DNA from: Amphirosellinia nigrospora
Taxonomy: Eukaryota; Ascomycota; Sordariomycetes; Xylariales; Xylariaceae
Direction: 5' to 3'
Assembly (NCBI GenBank): GCA_004123355.1
Contig: SCHM01000003.1
Location: forward strand, 992,001-1,056,000
Length of the DNA: 64,000 nt
The translations under genes were made by a program, and so were the position numbers. The notes beneath the pieces are model-generated. The model saw only the letters and a program-made list of their open reading frames with translations. It searched no databases and was not told the DNA's origin. The stretch's first letter is position 1, and every line of letters starts with the position of its first letter. Below, in pieces: positions 46,501-58,250 of the stretch.

Positions 46501-49500
46501 TTATAGACTACTTGTATATAGAACCCCAAACTTTGTCCTGGAATCCTTTGCTAGATTCGTAGGTTTTCCCGCCTCTACGATCTCACCCTTTTCCATAACT
46601 AGAACCCGATCGAAATCCATTATCATATCCAAACGATGGCTTACTGCGATAACCGTATAACTCCTAAACTCCTCCTAATGACCTCCTGCATCCGTTTCTC
46701 CGTGTTTCTGTCTACGCTTGAACTCACTTCGTCGAGGAGTAGGACTCCTCCTTCCGAGCCACAGCCTCCTAGTCCTAGGCTCCGTGCACGGGTTCGTCGT
46801 CGCAGCACAGCACGCGCCAAGGAGAAAAGCTGGCGTTGGCCCTGACTGAACGTACCTGCATTCATTCCTGCCTCGAGGCCGCCGCGCTCGGCAACAAAGT
46901 CCCATAGCCCTACTAGCTGTAGGATTGGTTGCGCATCCTCCCTCGTGGCAGCCTGGGAAGGATCGAGGTTTGCGAGAAAGGTCGAGCCGTCGGGAGAAAG
47001 ACGGCATCTTGGGGTATGGAGATGATCCGTTGGCGAAGTGTGACCCGATCAAGCCGAGCGAGGGCGGCGTTGTCAATTCGCACGCAGCTGTTTTCCGTGG
47101 CGAGCGGTTCCAGCAGCTTCAGTAGTAGTGCGACTAAAGAAGATTTCCCACTTCCAGTCCGTCCACAAACTGCGATCTTTTCCCCAGCCTGTACTGACAG
47201 ACTGATATCTCTCAGCGCCAACGTCGAAGCTGCAGCACTGTTTCCCTCGTTCCTGTATACCAGTTGATATTATATAGTGGCACTTTGGGGGGGGGACTGA
47301 CAAATAACTAGCAGAGACATTTTCCAAGGATATTTCGCCCCTTTGCGGCCAATCTTCCGAGGGGCAGATGTCTTCACCACTTTTTTCTTCCGGTCTGACA
47401 TTGTCACTGAAAGATTTCAAACGGCTGATCGCGCCAATAGACGTTTCTAGTTTGGTGTAGTTGATTATAATTCCAGAGAGGTTTTCACCGAGGCTGAGAA
47501 GGGTAACAAGGGAGGCTCCGGTGATACCAGAATTAGAGCGAAGTTGAGTGGCTAGAACCGTGAGCAAAACTGCGATGGCGGCAACGATGAGATTTAGCAC
47601 AACAGAGAGCCACCTGATGATTCCAAAATGGTCAATATGCGCCCTTAGTAGCGTAAAGGGGTATGGGAAGATGGAGGTGTGTTTCAGTTGAGAGATACGG
47701 AGCCGAGAACGGGATGTATCACGTACTGTTGTAGCATGGCTAACAGGTACGCAGGCCGTTGTGACGTGTCTAACAGGTGAATATTCTTAGAAAGGTTCTC
47801 GGGTATATAACCAGAGGCACGCCAGGTCACAATCCCCTTTGCCGTATCTATAAAATGCGTACTATTGTTTGAACGAATTAGTAAACCCTGTGATTGCCAT
47901 GCGCACTATTGATCCCATGGCAGGCAACGAAGAGAGTAGGATGATGACATACTATAATGGACTTTTGGCTTCCAAATCTAGGAGCCGTAGCTGCCTCGAG
48001 GTTCGAAGGTAGAACTTTTGCAGCACATACAACAGCGCCCCAATAATGGTAAGAGATAGCAAGGTATGGAGCGGACGAGGCGATCACGGCGGCTTGGCCA
48101 GTTGATACGAATACGTCGATTATTGTGTTCAATAATGAGCCCGGGAGCTCAGTATCGACGAGGTTCAGGTCCTGAGAGAATAAGTTTGTGATAGTCCCTT
48201 GATCGGTGGTAGTAAAAAAGCGCAACGGTGCGTGGATCATCGTCTCCAATGCTGTTTGGTGCAGCGAAACCCCAGCACGTGATACGCCTGTTAAGAGTAG
48301 AAGAAACGCCAGCAGCATTAGTGACAACATGGCCAGGAGCTGAAACAAGGCATACAGTCCGATATAATAGCCGTTGCTGTGGTGTGGTTCGGCAGTTGCA
48401 ATATCCGCTGCCCAATACGAAAGCCACACGGTAGGGAAGTTCCCGAAAAAGCCGTAACTAATACCTAAGAAGAAAAATGAACTAGTTACTATGATAAGTT
48501 AGCTCGGTTAACTATCTAGGCAGAGTGGTAGTATAAATCTCCGATAACTTGAGCCTTGTTTGGTAGGCCAAAACGGAATGTATGGAGCAAGATAAAACCG
48601 GAAGAGGAAGAACGACTAGACTTACAGAGAAGCCCCATGCTCTTGAAATAGATCTTGTATACTGTAGAATCACCAGTCTGACGTGCTTTATCGTTAATTT
48701 CGGGCCCTATAGACCCAGTTGTTGGTTCCTCGGTTGGCTGGACTTTCTTCTCGCTCTTCAAGCTAATATCAGGACTTGACTTGTCACCGACGGAAGAAGG
48801 CTTGATTCCTAGGCCATGGATATAGCCATAGTCAGTGTCAAGATCGAGAAATTGACCTTGCTCGACAACTCTACCGCTGAGATCGAGAACTACTATATGA
48901 TCTGCCATTGGCAGACTTCAACATTACGAGTCAGCAATTTCCTTATTTTGGGTATGAAGAGGCAGCACGGCGGAAGCAAGGAAAATATGGCAGATGAAAT
49001 CAGCATAAAACATGATGGTATTCTTGATAACAACTGAGATAGGTGCGGGATGGGTGTTTGAATTACTCACTGGCGTACGGAATGCGTGCATAGCACAACC
49101 GAAACGTTTCGATTTCTCAAAATCCCAATCTTTCCAAAGACACGGTCAAAAACTTGGTTTTCTGTGTCCGCGTCAAGACCGCTGAAGATATCGTCAAACT
49201 GCATGCATGGGTCACGTTAATCGGGGCCTCCAAGATGATGCAACTTTATAGGTAGTACGAAAGAAGGAGGTAAATAGATTGAGGACGGGGAGGGTTGAAT
49301 ACACACCACGAGGAGATCGGTCTGTAGGTAAAGTGTCCGCGCTAACGATACACGCTGCTTCTGACCACCCGAAAGAGTAATTCCATTGCTACCAATGATC
49401 GTGTCGTGACCTTGTGGCAATGTCTCGCAATCCGCTCGAAGGAGAGTAGCTTCAATGACTTCCTCGTATCGGCTAGCATCGAACGGCGAGAAGCCAGTAA

Positions 49501-52200
49501 TGTTGTCGCGTATTGTTCCGTTGGACAAGAAAGGAACCTGATCACAGTAACCAATACGTGGGGATCGCGCATCGATAGTGACCTTCCCATCACTATAAGG
49601 AATCTCGCCTAGTAGCGCTTTACAGAGTGAGGACTTTCCGGACGCAATGGGGCCCACGATCATCGTCAGCGATCCCCTTTGAACACGAATGTTAATATTA
49701 CTGAGGACCATCTGCCCAGGAAGCCACCCGAAACTACCATTTTCAACTGTAACAATGGGTCCCTGAGTGAGTTCCGTCTCAAACCTTGGTTCCAATGCTG
49801 TTATACTTTTTTCAGATATTCGTTGTGAGGTGTTGGCAACAACCGATAGTCCTGTCGGTTCGCAGACTCCACTGCGACAATACAGATCAGTAATTTTAGG
49901 CAATGCATGATTGTGACTTCAGCAAGAGCCTTTTGGCTCTTGAAGGGAATTACATAACGAAGGAAATAATTTAGGGGGATACCCACAGAATGACTGGATG
50001 CGGCTAAGACACGTTATACCCCCTATGATGAGAGGGAATGTTTGAAACAGTTGCGAAAGAGGCTGGGTCATAAGTAAGAGGTAGGCAAGTGATGTAAAAA
50101 GCTCAGCCACATCAAGAGTACGTTGCGCGATTGCGAAAGTGAGGAAGGGCGAGGTCAGCAGCGGAGTGTAAGCCAATGTCGCAGCTATCAGGAGGAGTCT
50201 TCGGTACTGCCCGGAGATTTGTCATCAGTGATTATTTCATAGATGGTCATTGCGAGAAATGAGACTGGATACGGGCGGCGAGAATAGCAGTGTGCCTTTC
50301 ATACAAACGTCTCCCTTTTTCGGCAAGATAACCTGGAAAGGGGAAATATTGATCTTGGGTTCTTACCTCTATGCTAGCAGAAAGCTCCGATATTCGAAGT
50401 TGTTGAACAAAGGAGGCGATGGGGATTGCTAGGCCGGATATTTTCAGGTTTTTCATGTTGGCGATGACAGCGGAAGTAAGACCAACACGCTTTTGGACTC
50501 CATCCATCCTAACAACATAATTAGCAAAAAGCGTAATTATCTACCCGAAGAACCGGTCCCGGATGATGAATGTCAGATAAAATAGAATGTAAAATGGTAT
50601 CGCCCCAAGGAGACCATATTATACTAAGCAAGAGATTACTATAAGAGGAAGAGCTAGCTTACCCTTCTCTGTCCTCTTGCTGTATATCGAATAGGGACAA
50701 GGATAGCCACGGCACATAGTATGACGATGACGATAGGCACTACGAAAGCAGGTCCAAGTTGTCGATATAATAGGAAGGCAGAAATCGCTACTTGAATTGT
50801 GTTTGCCCAAACCTCGTGAAGTGAGCGAAAGCCTTGATAGATCCGTTCAATGTCTGGAAAGGAGGCAAAGTCAACATATAGCCCCAACAGGGTTCGCACA
50901 AGTGGAACTGGAGCTGGGCTGAGAATTGGGACGAGGATGTCTGAATCTATCTGTACATCTGTTGCACCAATTGAACCAAGTAAACAAGAAATGCCGGCAG
51001 ATACATACCAGTGCTCATGAGGGTCAATGAAACGTTGTCGTCTCCATTAACTATATTGGCCTCTGTGGTTTGGACATATATGGCGCTAACGAGTGTTCCG
51101 CGGACCATGTAGAGCATACGGTGCTGGAAATACCAGTATAGTGCAGTTGACAGAGCGATACCGCTATATATCAATATACTAGCACCGATGAATCCATAGC
51201 CTATATTGGCTGACTCGGAGCCGAGTGGTTTAGTGAGATGAGCTATGAGGCTTTGGATGAAGAACGGCTGGCTTAATGTAAATCCTATAAGAGACAACCG
51301 AGGGAGTACCGGCAAGAATAATTGGTACGCTAGAGTACGCGAGAGGATGAGAAAAGTCTATGTCTGCGTTCTGCAAAGATCGAAGAGTTAAACTGTTTGA
51401 CAAAGCGCGAGTGTAACTGTGCAGAAGCCATTCCCACATCCAGGGGGTAAAGGTCGGGGACTTGCAAGACTTTCCTATAACCTGAAACAGCTAGTTGATT
51501 AAGCCAAGAGTAGAGACCGAGACTGTATATACCACTTGTCTCTTCAGGGCTATGGCTTTTGTCATTCCACTTCACGCAACTGGTCTTCCTCTGGGCCTCC
51601 AAGACCATGATAGCGGTTTTGATTACTGTAGCTACTGTGAAAACAGCACTGTAGGCAATCTCTGGTCGTGTTGACGACGCAAGCCAAAACGTGCGGACTT
51701 GAGCAATGTCAAGTAAAAGTGTTAAAAAGAGATATGCACTAAGTAGGACGGAGGGTCGCGGGGACCTGTTATGCTCTAAGAAGGAAAGGGGTAATATGCA
51801 GAGCGCGGCAACGAACCGCAACGCGGATGCCGATATGGCAGACATAGTTGTACTGAATGAGCCAATTCCGATCAGAATAAGTAGTGCTAGTTCGAGTGTT
51901 GCGTATGCTATAATGATTCCCTGCATCGTCGGATGTGGTAAGCGGTCATACAATCACAACGCAATACTTGAGGAGCAACTCTACCAATTTTCCAGACAAA
52001 AGATGCGACGCCTCTACGACGATCGGCCGCTTTTTGAGGGCAACGGCGCGGAATATGGATAGGAAAATGAACAGGGCTGATGGCGTGAGAGAGAAGAACA
52101 ACTGCTCAAACTTGACGGTGAAGTCAAAGTCATCTCGGCAGCCCAGAACGTTTGGCCCAATGGACTGATCATTGGTATCAAAACAAGCCAGAAACGACAT
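46501..52200 (-). CDS. ABCC-type (MRP-like) full-size ABC transporter
   Basis: This is a multidrug-resistance-protein-type ATP-driven exporter with two membrane and two nucleotide-binding halves. The N-terminus begins MSFLACFDTNDQ, then GCRDDFDFTVKFEQ, the usual start of fungal members. A TMD0-like set of helices (about 52,000-51,600) and TMD1 (51,500-50,000) follow. NBD1 has Walker A GPIASGKSSLCKALLGE (about 49,650), signature TLSGGQKQRVSLARTLY (about 49,370) and, after an intron (49316-49199), DDIFSGLDADTENQVF. TMD2 spans about 48,430-47,470 and includes FYLRTSRQLRLLDLEAKSP and a matching NIHLLDTSQRPAYLLAM. NBD2 has GRTGSGKSSLVALLLKLLEP (about 47,160), FSQGQRQLFSLARAVLRRR (about 46,855) and LLLDEVSSSVD. 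It ends ...LYTSSL at 46,501. Introns are many. Frame breaks at about 46,667 and 48,048 lie in homopolymers and are repairable. Substrate unknown; it could export toxins or metabolites. Confidence 0.9.
49199..49316 (-). other. ABCC intron inside NBD1
   Basis: A 118-bp intron (donor GTGTGT, acceptor TGCAG) lies between TDLLV and FDDIFSG, splitting Walker B. In the ABCG gene an intron also falls next to Walker B, but the two sequences are unrelated. Confidence 0.85.
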
Positions 52201-52559
52201 GATCAGGGGGTTCAAAGGGACAATACAATATTAAGGAAGACCTTGTCGACCAGTCTATTCGATTCAGGTGCAGTCTATAGCACATAAGTTTGTCGTATTA
52301 CAGAAACTCTACGTTAATTAGAGAGAAATTATGTGAATACAATACTTATACTACGTAATAATAAAGCTGAGTCATGTCTAGGCTGTAACTTAGACTTCAT
52401 CAACTCGTTCGGAGTTCGCTGTGATACGCCAAGCCAAAATTGCCCCCTGTGATGAATCCATTCTAGTCCAAATTGAGTAGGATTCCGAGCGCTCCAAAGC
52501 CGTCTTCTAACAACGTCAATTGGCTGTCATAGTATATTCTTTCAAGGGATTACGACCAA
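52201..52559. other. Intergenic region upstream of the ABCC gene
   Basis: This AT-rich 360-bp stretch lies between the divergent ABCC gene and the hydrolase fragment. No gene is visible; it should contain the ABCC promoter. Confidence 0.5.
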
Positions 52560-52973
52560 ACATCGCTCCAAGCCCTGCCTACTGTCTTCGTAATCTGCGG
52601 CGGTGGGTTTTGTATGAGCGGCCCTGAAGATTACGACGTTTGGAGCAAGCGCTTCATTGCTATGCATAACTTACTGGTCGTAGAACTGAACTACAGAAAA
52701 GCACTAGACTATCCTTACTTAACAGCAACCTACGGCCTCGAGGCTTTCATGTTGGCTGTGCTCAATGATGTGAGCTTGCCTGTAAACAAGAGTCGAATTG
52801 CACTTGGGGCTGAGTTCGATCATTTTCAGGCGAGGCCTGGAGAATGGCAAATAGGTTGGCTGGCCGGGCTATGCCCTCTTTTACAAGAATGGCGGGCTAG
52901 GAAAAGCCTGCACGGGATAGCGAATCGCTTATTTTCGACGATGAGAGATGTGCGTTTGAGTAGCTTAACGTAG
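52560..52973 (+). pseudogene. Alpha/beta-hydrolase (esterase/lipase type) fragment
   Basis: The segment reads PTVFVICGGGFCMSGPEDYD and then WSKRFIAMHNLLVVELNYRK and YPYLTATYGLEAFMLAVLND, which is the N-terminal third of an HSL-type alpha/beta hydrolase. The oxyanion motif normally reads HGGG; here Cys directly precedes GGG, so the His is missing. After about 52,810 the frame no longer matches the family, and no nucleophile-elbow GxSxG motif is present. Total recognisable length is about 80 residues. I treat it as a truncated remnant. No matching 3' part was seen in the next kilobase. Confidence 0.65.
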
Positions 52974-53784
52974 GAGGAAAGAAGAGTGTGCGCTGGCTCC
53001 TAGTTTCTGATGAGCTGCATGGATTCGGTAAAGAAAACTAGCTGAAGATTTCCTGCCGTTCAAAGCACCGACTGATATCACTACTGTTAGACCATCTCGA
53101 GACTTCAGCTCCAGCGGAGCTAGAAAAAGCATGAGCGACACATTCAAAAACTGTTGCGTATCCAAATGTAGGTGGGCCAGTAGCCTTATAATTGAGCCTG
53201 GATAGCTTCGCCAAGACCACTAGGCTAAGTGAGAAAGACTACTCCATCAGCCCAAGTAAAACTGCAATACTTGTACACTGACTGTGCAATTCACTTCGTT
53301 CATCCCCGTTCAGTCTAATATAGAGCAACGCGTAATCTAGGTACTGTAGTACTTATCTGCATGAAATTCAATAGCGTCATCGTTGGCGTTGCATTGCTAT
53401 TGAAAAACGGCAACACCCCACGTGCTTCTTTCAGTAAACTTCCACGAATGAGACGTAATGTACGCGCAACGTGCCCGGGGATGCTAATTGCCTAACCAGT
53501 CTAGACAAGCATTAAATAGCGTTAGCCCCTCAACGTCCTTGTCCCTACTTACATCGGCTACATCGTGTGCCTGCAAACAGATGTGACCTACCTCTTTTGA
53601 AACATTGTGCTATGTTTTGTTGATAGAAGCTTGAGATGAGGCATATGTGTGCGTAGTAGCCGCCCCTAGCGTTGCGCCTGCGAAGTAGAGTATTTTGTAT
53701 TCGAGGTTAATATCACTGTTCTTTCCTCGTCGGTTTGTGAATGTCTTTTCATCGCCAACTTCCATTTGCAAGTTCGTTCGACAA
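52974..53784. other. Intergenic region, no gene seen
   Basis: No family match is found on either strand. The final 150 bp form the leader of the phytase-like gene; no clear TATA box is seen. Confidence 0.45.
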
Positions 53785-55913
53785 ATGATGACGCTAATAT
53801 TGCTCGCTGCGACCCTTGTTGCCTGTGCTTCTGGCGCTGCCCTTGAGAATCGAGCCGTGGGTGTAAATAGCACAACCTGTAATGGTGAGAGCTACGTATA
53901 TGACCACCTTGCCGGCTATGGTTTCGTGTCGTCGAATGCAATCGACAAATTTGGCGATACATTGGGGGGGTTAGGCTCATCCCTGCACCTTGACCAGAAC
54001 AGGTGGAAGAAGCATTATAATGGAAGCTACTCAGGCATTCTATGGTCGCTCCCTGATAGAGGCTGGTAAGTCGAAGCCCGGAACCCTATCTACCGCCACT
54101 GAGATGCTATGTCGAAGCTGCCATTAGCCATTTTGGCGTTAGGCTATTTCAGTAATCAGAAGATGTTGTTCACACTGTAAACCTCTCCTTGTATCGCTTT
54201 AGCGGTCGTGCTAACGACGTTCATCTGGCTCATGAAAGTCGTGCTAACATCAAGATAGGAACACAGAAGGCACTCTGAACTATAACCCCCGGGTGCACAA
54301 GTTCAAAATATTATTCACGCCTCAACCTCAAGCGACTATCTCAAAGCCATCGGGTCCGAATCTAGCATTCCAGTACATAGATACAATCAAGTTTTCGGGC
54401 CAGATGGTAGCGCTTGTACTGGTCTGGACGGCGACGCAAATGGGCATCTTTCATATACCGGTTTCCCCGACTTACCTGTCGCTACCTATGAGGGCGATGG
54501 GTTTGGCGGGGAGGGACCCGGCGGTAAACGGATCCATTAGACCCGGAAGGACTTTAGTATGTAGATGCGAATTTTGGATTCTTTATCACGTTATGGCTCG
54601 AAACGTGTTCCCATCACTGCGGGAAGGTATGTTTTAAAGAGCAACTGCTGACTTAGAACGTTACAGCGTAAACGACGACGGGACGTTGTGGGTTTCCGAT
54701 GAGTACGGGCCATATATTTGTTAGTCCTTCATTTCCGCAGAATCACAGCGCGTGTCTCACACCGATCTTTCAGATCTCTTTAGCCCCGAAGGGAAGATGC
54801 TCACTGCTATTCGTCCCCCGGAGTCTATTGTGCCCAAGCGAAACGGCACCGATTCATTCTCAGCCGATAGCCCTCCTCGCTACGATGATAATGGCGCTGG
54901 CGATGATGTCACGCCGGCGGACCCCGATAGTGGTCGAGACAACAACCATGGTAAGATGATTACTAAGCAGCATAGGTGCTTGGAAATATATGGCTAACGG
55001 CCATTATGACGGCAGGATTCGAAGGTTTGACTGTCTCCGCGGATGGCAAGTCGTTATATGTTCTGCTACAAGCTGCAACTGTTCAAGAAGGCGTATGTAG
55101 AGTTTCTGTAACCAGAAATTGGGCAGACTTAGGTCATTCTACGTATGATTTGTTATTGTCAGGCTAATGAGACTACTACAGGGCCTCAACAAGCAAAACA
55201 GAGATATACGCGCTTCCTCAAATACGATGTTAGCGATAGGCTCGCGCCGATCTACTCAGGGGAGTGGATTGTGCCTTTGCCGTTATACGTGGATCCGACG
55301 GCCAAGCCGAGCAAGAATCCCAAGGTGGCAGCCCAATCCGAAATCCTCGCTCTTGAGAACGGACAATTCTTTGTACTGTCCCGTGACTCCGGTGCTGGGA
55401 ACGGTCAAGAGGTTACCGAGTCTGTATACCGTCAAATCGACGTCTTCGACATCTCGGGTGCAACGAATATCAAGGCCGTAGGCTCCTATGACTGCGCGGA
55501 CGCGACATGCGTCGTTGCTAATGCCACAGGCGCTCTCGGGAAGAACGTCACAACAGCGGAATACTGTAGCTTTTTAGATTTTAATGTCAATGAGCAGCTC
55601 GGTCGGTTTAAGTTACATAATGGCGGAATTACGGATTCTGGTTTATTGGTGAGTTATTTCGGCCTGTATTGTTGATTTCCATGACCGTGCCCAAGCCTGC
55701 TAACGGTAGATATAGAACGAAAAGTGGGAGTCGCTAGGCTTGGTCCCAGTCAACCCAACAACTCCCAATGGCGAGTACTTTATCTTTAGCTTAAGTGACA
55801 ATGATTTTATTACGCAAAATGGGTATATGAATGGTGGCAAGCTGCCATATTCTGATGAGAGCGGTTATAGTCTGGATAGCCAAGCCCTGGTCTTCAAGGT
55901 TACCATTTCTTGA
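53785..55913 (+). CDS. Secreted phytase-like esterase-domain protein
   Basis: This secreted protein belongs to the family described as esterase-like activity of phytase. Exon 1 begins MMTLILLAATLVACASGAA, a signal peptide. Recognisable parts are YVYDHLAGYGFVSSNAIDKF, DTLGGLGSSL, TLWVSDEYGPYI (about 54,680), LFSPEGKMLTAIRPPESIVP, FEGLTVSADGKSLYVLLQAA, YTRFLKYDVS, EILALENGQFFVLSRDSG (about 55,340), WESLGLVPVNP and a C-terminal FKVTIS. These follow the family's beta-propeller order. Introns are 54066-54258, one at about 54,558-54,665, one at about 54,720-54,769, one at about 54,951-55,017, 55093-55162 and 55649-55715. The frame breaks near 54,398 and 54,534 are repaired by one G and one C in existing runs. 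Such proteins hydrolyse phosphate or other esters outside the cell. The exact substrate is not decided by the sequence. Confidence 0.88.
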
Positions 55914-57235
55914 CAAATATGGCGATTTGGGATGACGAGCCGTGGTCACACATGTGTATTGGTAATCACACATAGGGTAGGATGAAACTTTCATGTACAT
56001 TGCACCACTGTGGAATCAGGCCACATTTGAAATCTTATCCGAGAAACTTACTATAACTTCTTATAATTGCATTAGTTTTGTAAATTCATATTTCACGAGC
56101 TCCGTGCTAGATTCGTGTAATGTGAAGCAACCGACCAAGTCAGTATTTCTTACCAACATATCGTAACGGGGTGTTAGTTTATGAGACAAATTATAGATTA
56201 TATAATCATTATCCTATTATTTCTTATATATCTTTTTATTTTCTTGATACTAGAAAGCTTTTAGTTGTATACAACATTAGGTTCACTGTTATATGGGACA
56301 TCAACAACTTTTTTTATTCTGGCCATCATAATAAGAACTGATATATAGCAACCAGTACCACCATAGCTCTCGAGACCATTAGTTTTCCGCACCATTGTTT
56401 CAAAAGGGCTAGTTTACCTCGTGTCCCTAAGCATTGTATCAGAATATAACATTGGTCATGGGATTGCCATTATTGAGATTGGTATCCCTCGAGACCTCTC
56501 CAAATGGCGGCATCGACCCGCCAGGAGAACAAACAGGCCAGCTAAAGATGACATTCTCATATCACATAATTCAGACCCAGAACCGTTGCCATATGCAAGA
56601 GGAGGAAGTACATTCGCATTTGTAATATTAGCAAAGCGGGCTCTCTCAAACTACTGGTCGTCTATGACAGAAAACAAAGTATAACAACCTTTTTATAAGG
56701 TATGAGGCAATATATCTAAGTCTAATTCACGGGGTTGCGTGATTGGAGTTACCATTGGGCCATATATAATGGTGGACCATGGCGCATCAAGGGGCAGTAT
56801 CGTAAGTGCCTCTTAACTACCTACCTAGGTAGACTTGTACTCCGATCTATCACGAATTCGGCCATGCTTATCAATTTGGCGCTTTCCTTTGAATTGAACC
56901 GTGTCTCTTTATCTGTCAACACCCTAGCTTTTAATCCTATGTGTGTGTGAGGACCTATATGCAAGTGAGTACTTATTACGAGATACTTCGGACCTATAAA
57001 AGGGTAAACGGACTTAATCACGCGATATCTATTTATAGCGGAGAGCCCACGTTTTAGAATGTAAGAAATATGGGTAAAGTAAACCATAGCTACTATGGAC
57101 TGAGAGTGAAATGTCATTGCCTAATTAGCCTTCGATATATGGAGCCAGCAAATGAATACATGTTAGTTCATTTGGATCCTGAATCAAAATTGCCTGCTTC
57201 TTGGTCAGCCAAAGCCCTTAGTAACTCTGATAAGC
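55914..57235. other. AT-rich intergenic region, no gene seen
   Basis: The sequence is AT-rich with no recognisable coding. It contains the exact palindrome TACCTAGGTA at 56,822-56,831. It separates two genes whose 3' ends face each other. Confidence 0.5.
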
Positions 57236-58250
57236 TCATTCATGTCCATGTGATTCCATGTCAGCTGAATTGTACTTGAAGCCTGTATCGCCTTCGATTT
57301 CAGAGATAAGTTGTCGATATTCGGATTCCAGCTGGTCTCCTTGCGTCTTTTGCCGCCAAGGAGGGATTTTCCATGGGCCGCCTATCTCCCTGTCAGAGCA
57401 ATCACGAGAGATGTGGCCGCTGCTCCCGCAGATATGGCATTTAACATCCACGGCGATTAGCCTATTACGACTATCGCTGCTACTCGCAACGCGATTCTCG
57501 TCGTCTCGGAAGGTTCCATTTGCGATGGCGAGGTCTCGAAGCTGCTGGCGCTTCCTGTCGTTGGCCTGCTCCGGCGTTGTAACAATTGTCTCGATAACGC
57601 CGCACACCAGGCTTTTTGCCTTCTCGGTTTTCTCGTTATGTGTCGGCAGTGATAAGGCAATGAAGGGGTTCGCGGTCCTCGTGGTTGTTGCTTTTGAGCC
57701 AAGCCCGTGCTCCTGTCCTGTCTCTCCCCCTTCCTTCCTTGACCGAGCCTTTCCCACGGATAACGATATTAGCACCTGACTGCGTGTTCATATCAGCAAG
57801 GCTGCGCCGCGAGGGCCAAGAAGCTGACCGATGAAGTTGATCTCGGAATTCCTTGACGGGAATGTAGACCTTCTCCTCCACCACGACTCCCGGCCCCGAG
57901 CGGGGAATATAACCCGGGGGCGCTCGATAGCTCGGGATGATGCTCACGGCGGTGCGGATCAGCTCGTGGCGCTCCTGCTCGAGGCGGCTGCGGTAGCGCT
58001 GATGACGCATATTAACTCTTCTGCCTGAGACGTCGTACTGCGGCTCAGGCGACGGGGATCTGCGATTTCGGTCAGCCGGGACAACATCGCCGATTCGCAG
58101 TTTCTGGGTGATTTCCTCGATACGTACGTGAAGAACATAGGCTTCTATTTGTTCGCTCGTCATAGGTGCCGTGATCGCCGTTGGAAGACCGACAAGTTTT
58201 GCCGCCGTACTATCAGATCCCCAGCGGGATCTTTTCTTCGTTGGCGACAT
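57236..58250 (-). CDS. SF1/branchpoint-bridging-protein-like splicing factor
   Basis: This is a KH plus zinc-knuckle RNA-binding protein of the SF1/BBP (Msl5) family, which binds the intron branch point in early spliceosome assembly. The N-terminus has SPTKKRSRWGSD and LVGLPTAITAPMTSEQIEAY and then RIEEITQKLRIGDVVPA, the SF1 helix-hairpin region. Next are EEKVYIPVKEF and the KH fold with SLADMNTQSGANIVIRGKGS and VKEGRG. DRKRQQLRDLAIANGTFRDD and one zinc knuckle, CHICGSSGHISRDC, follow. The KH loop reads QLLGPRG only in another frame: two C runs (about 57,845 and 57,806) lack two and one bases, which cancel. A further frame change near 57,657 loses a CA unit in a short CA run. At about 330 residues it is shorter than usual BBP and shows one zinc knuckle instead of two, so it could be a divergent paralogue. 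Confidence 0.85.
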
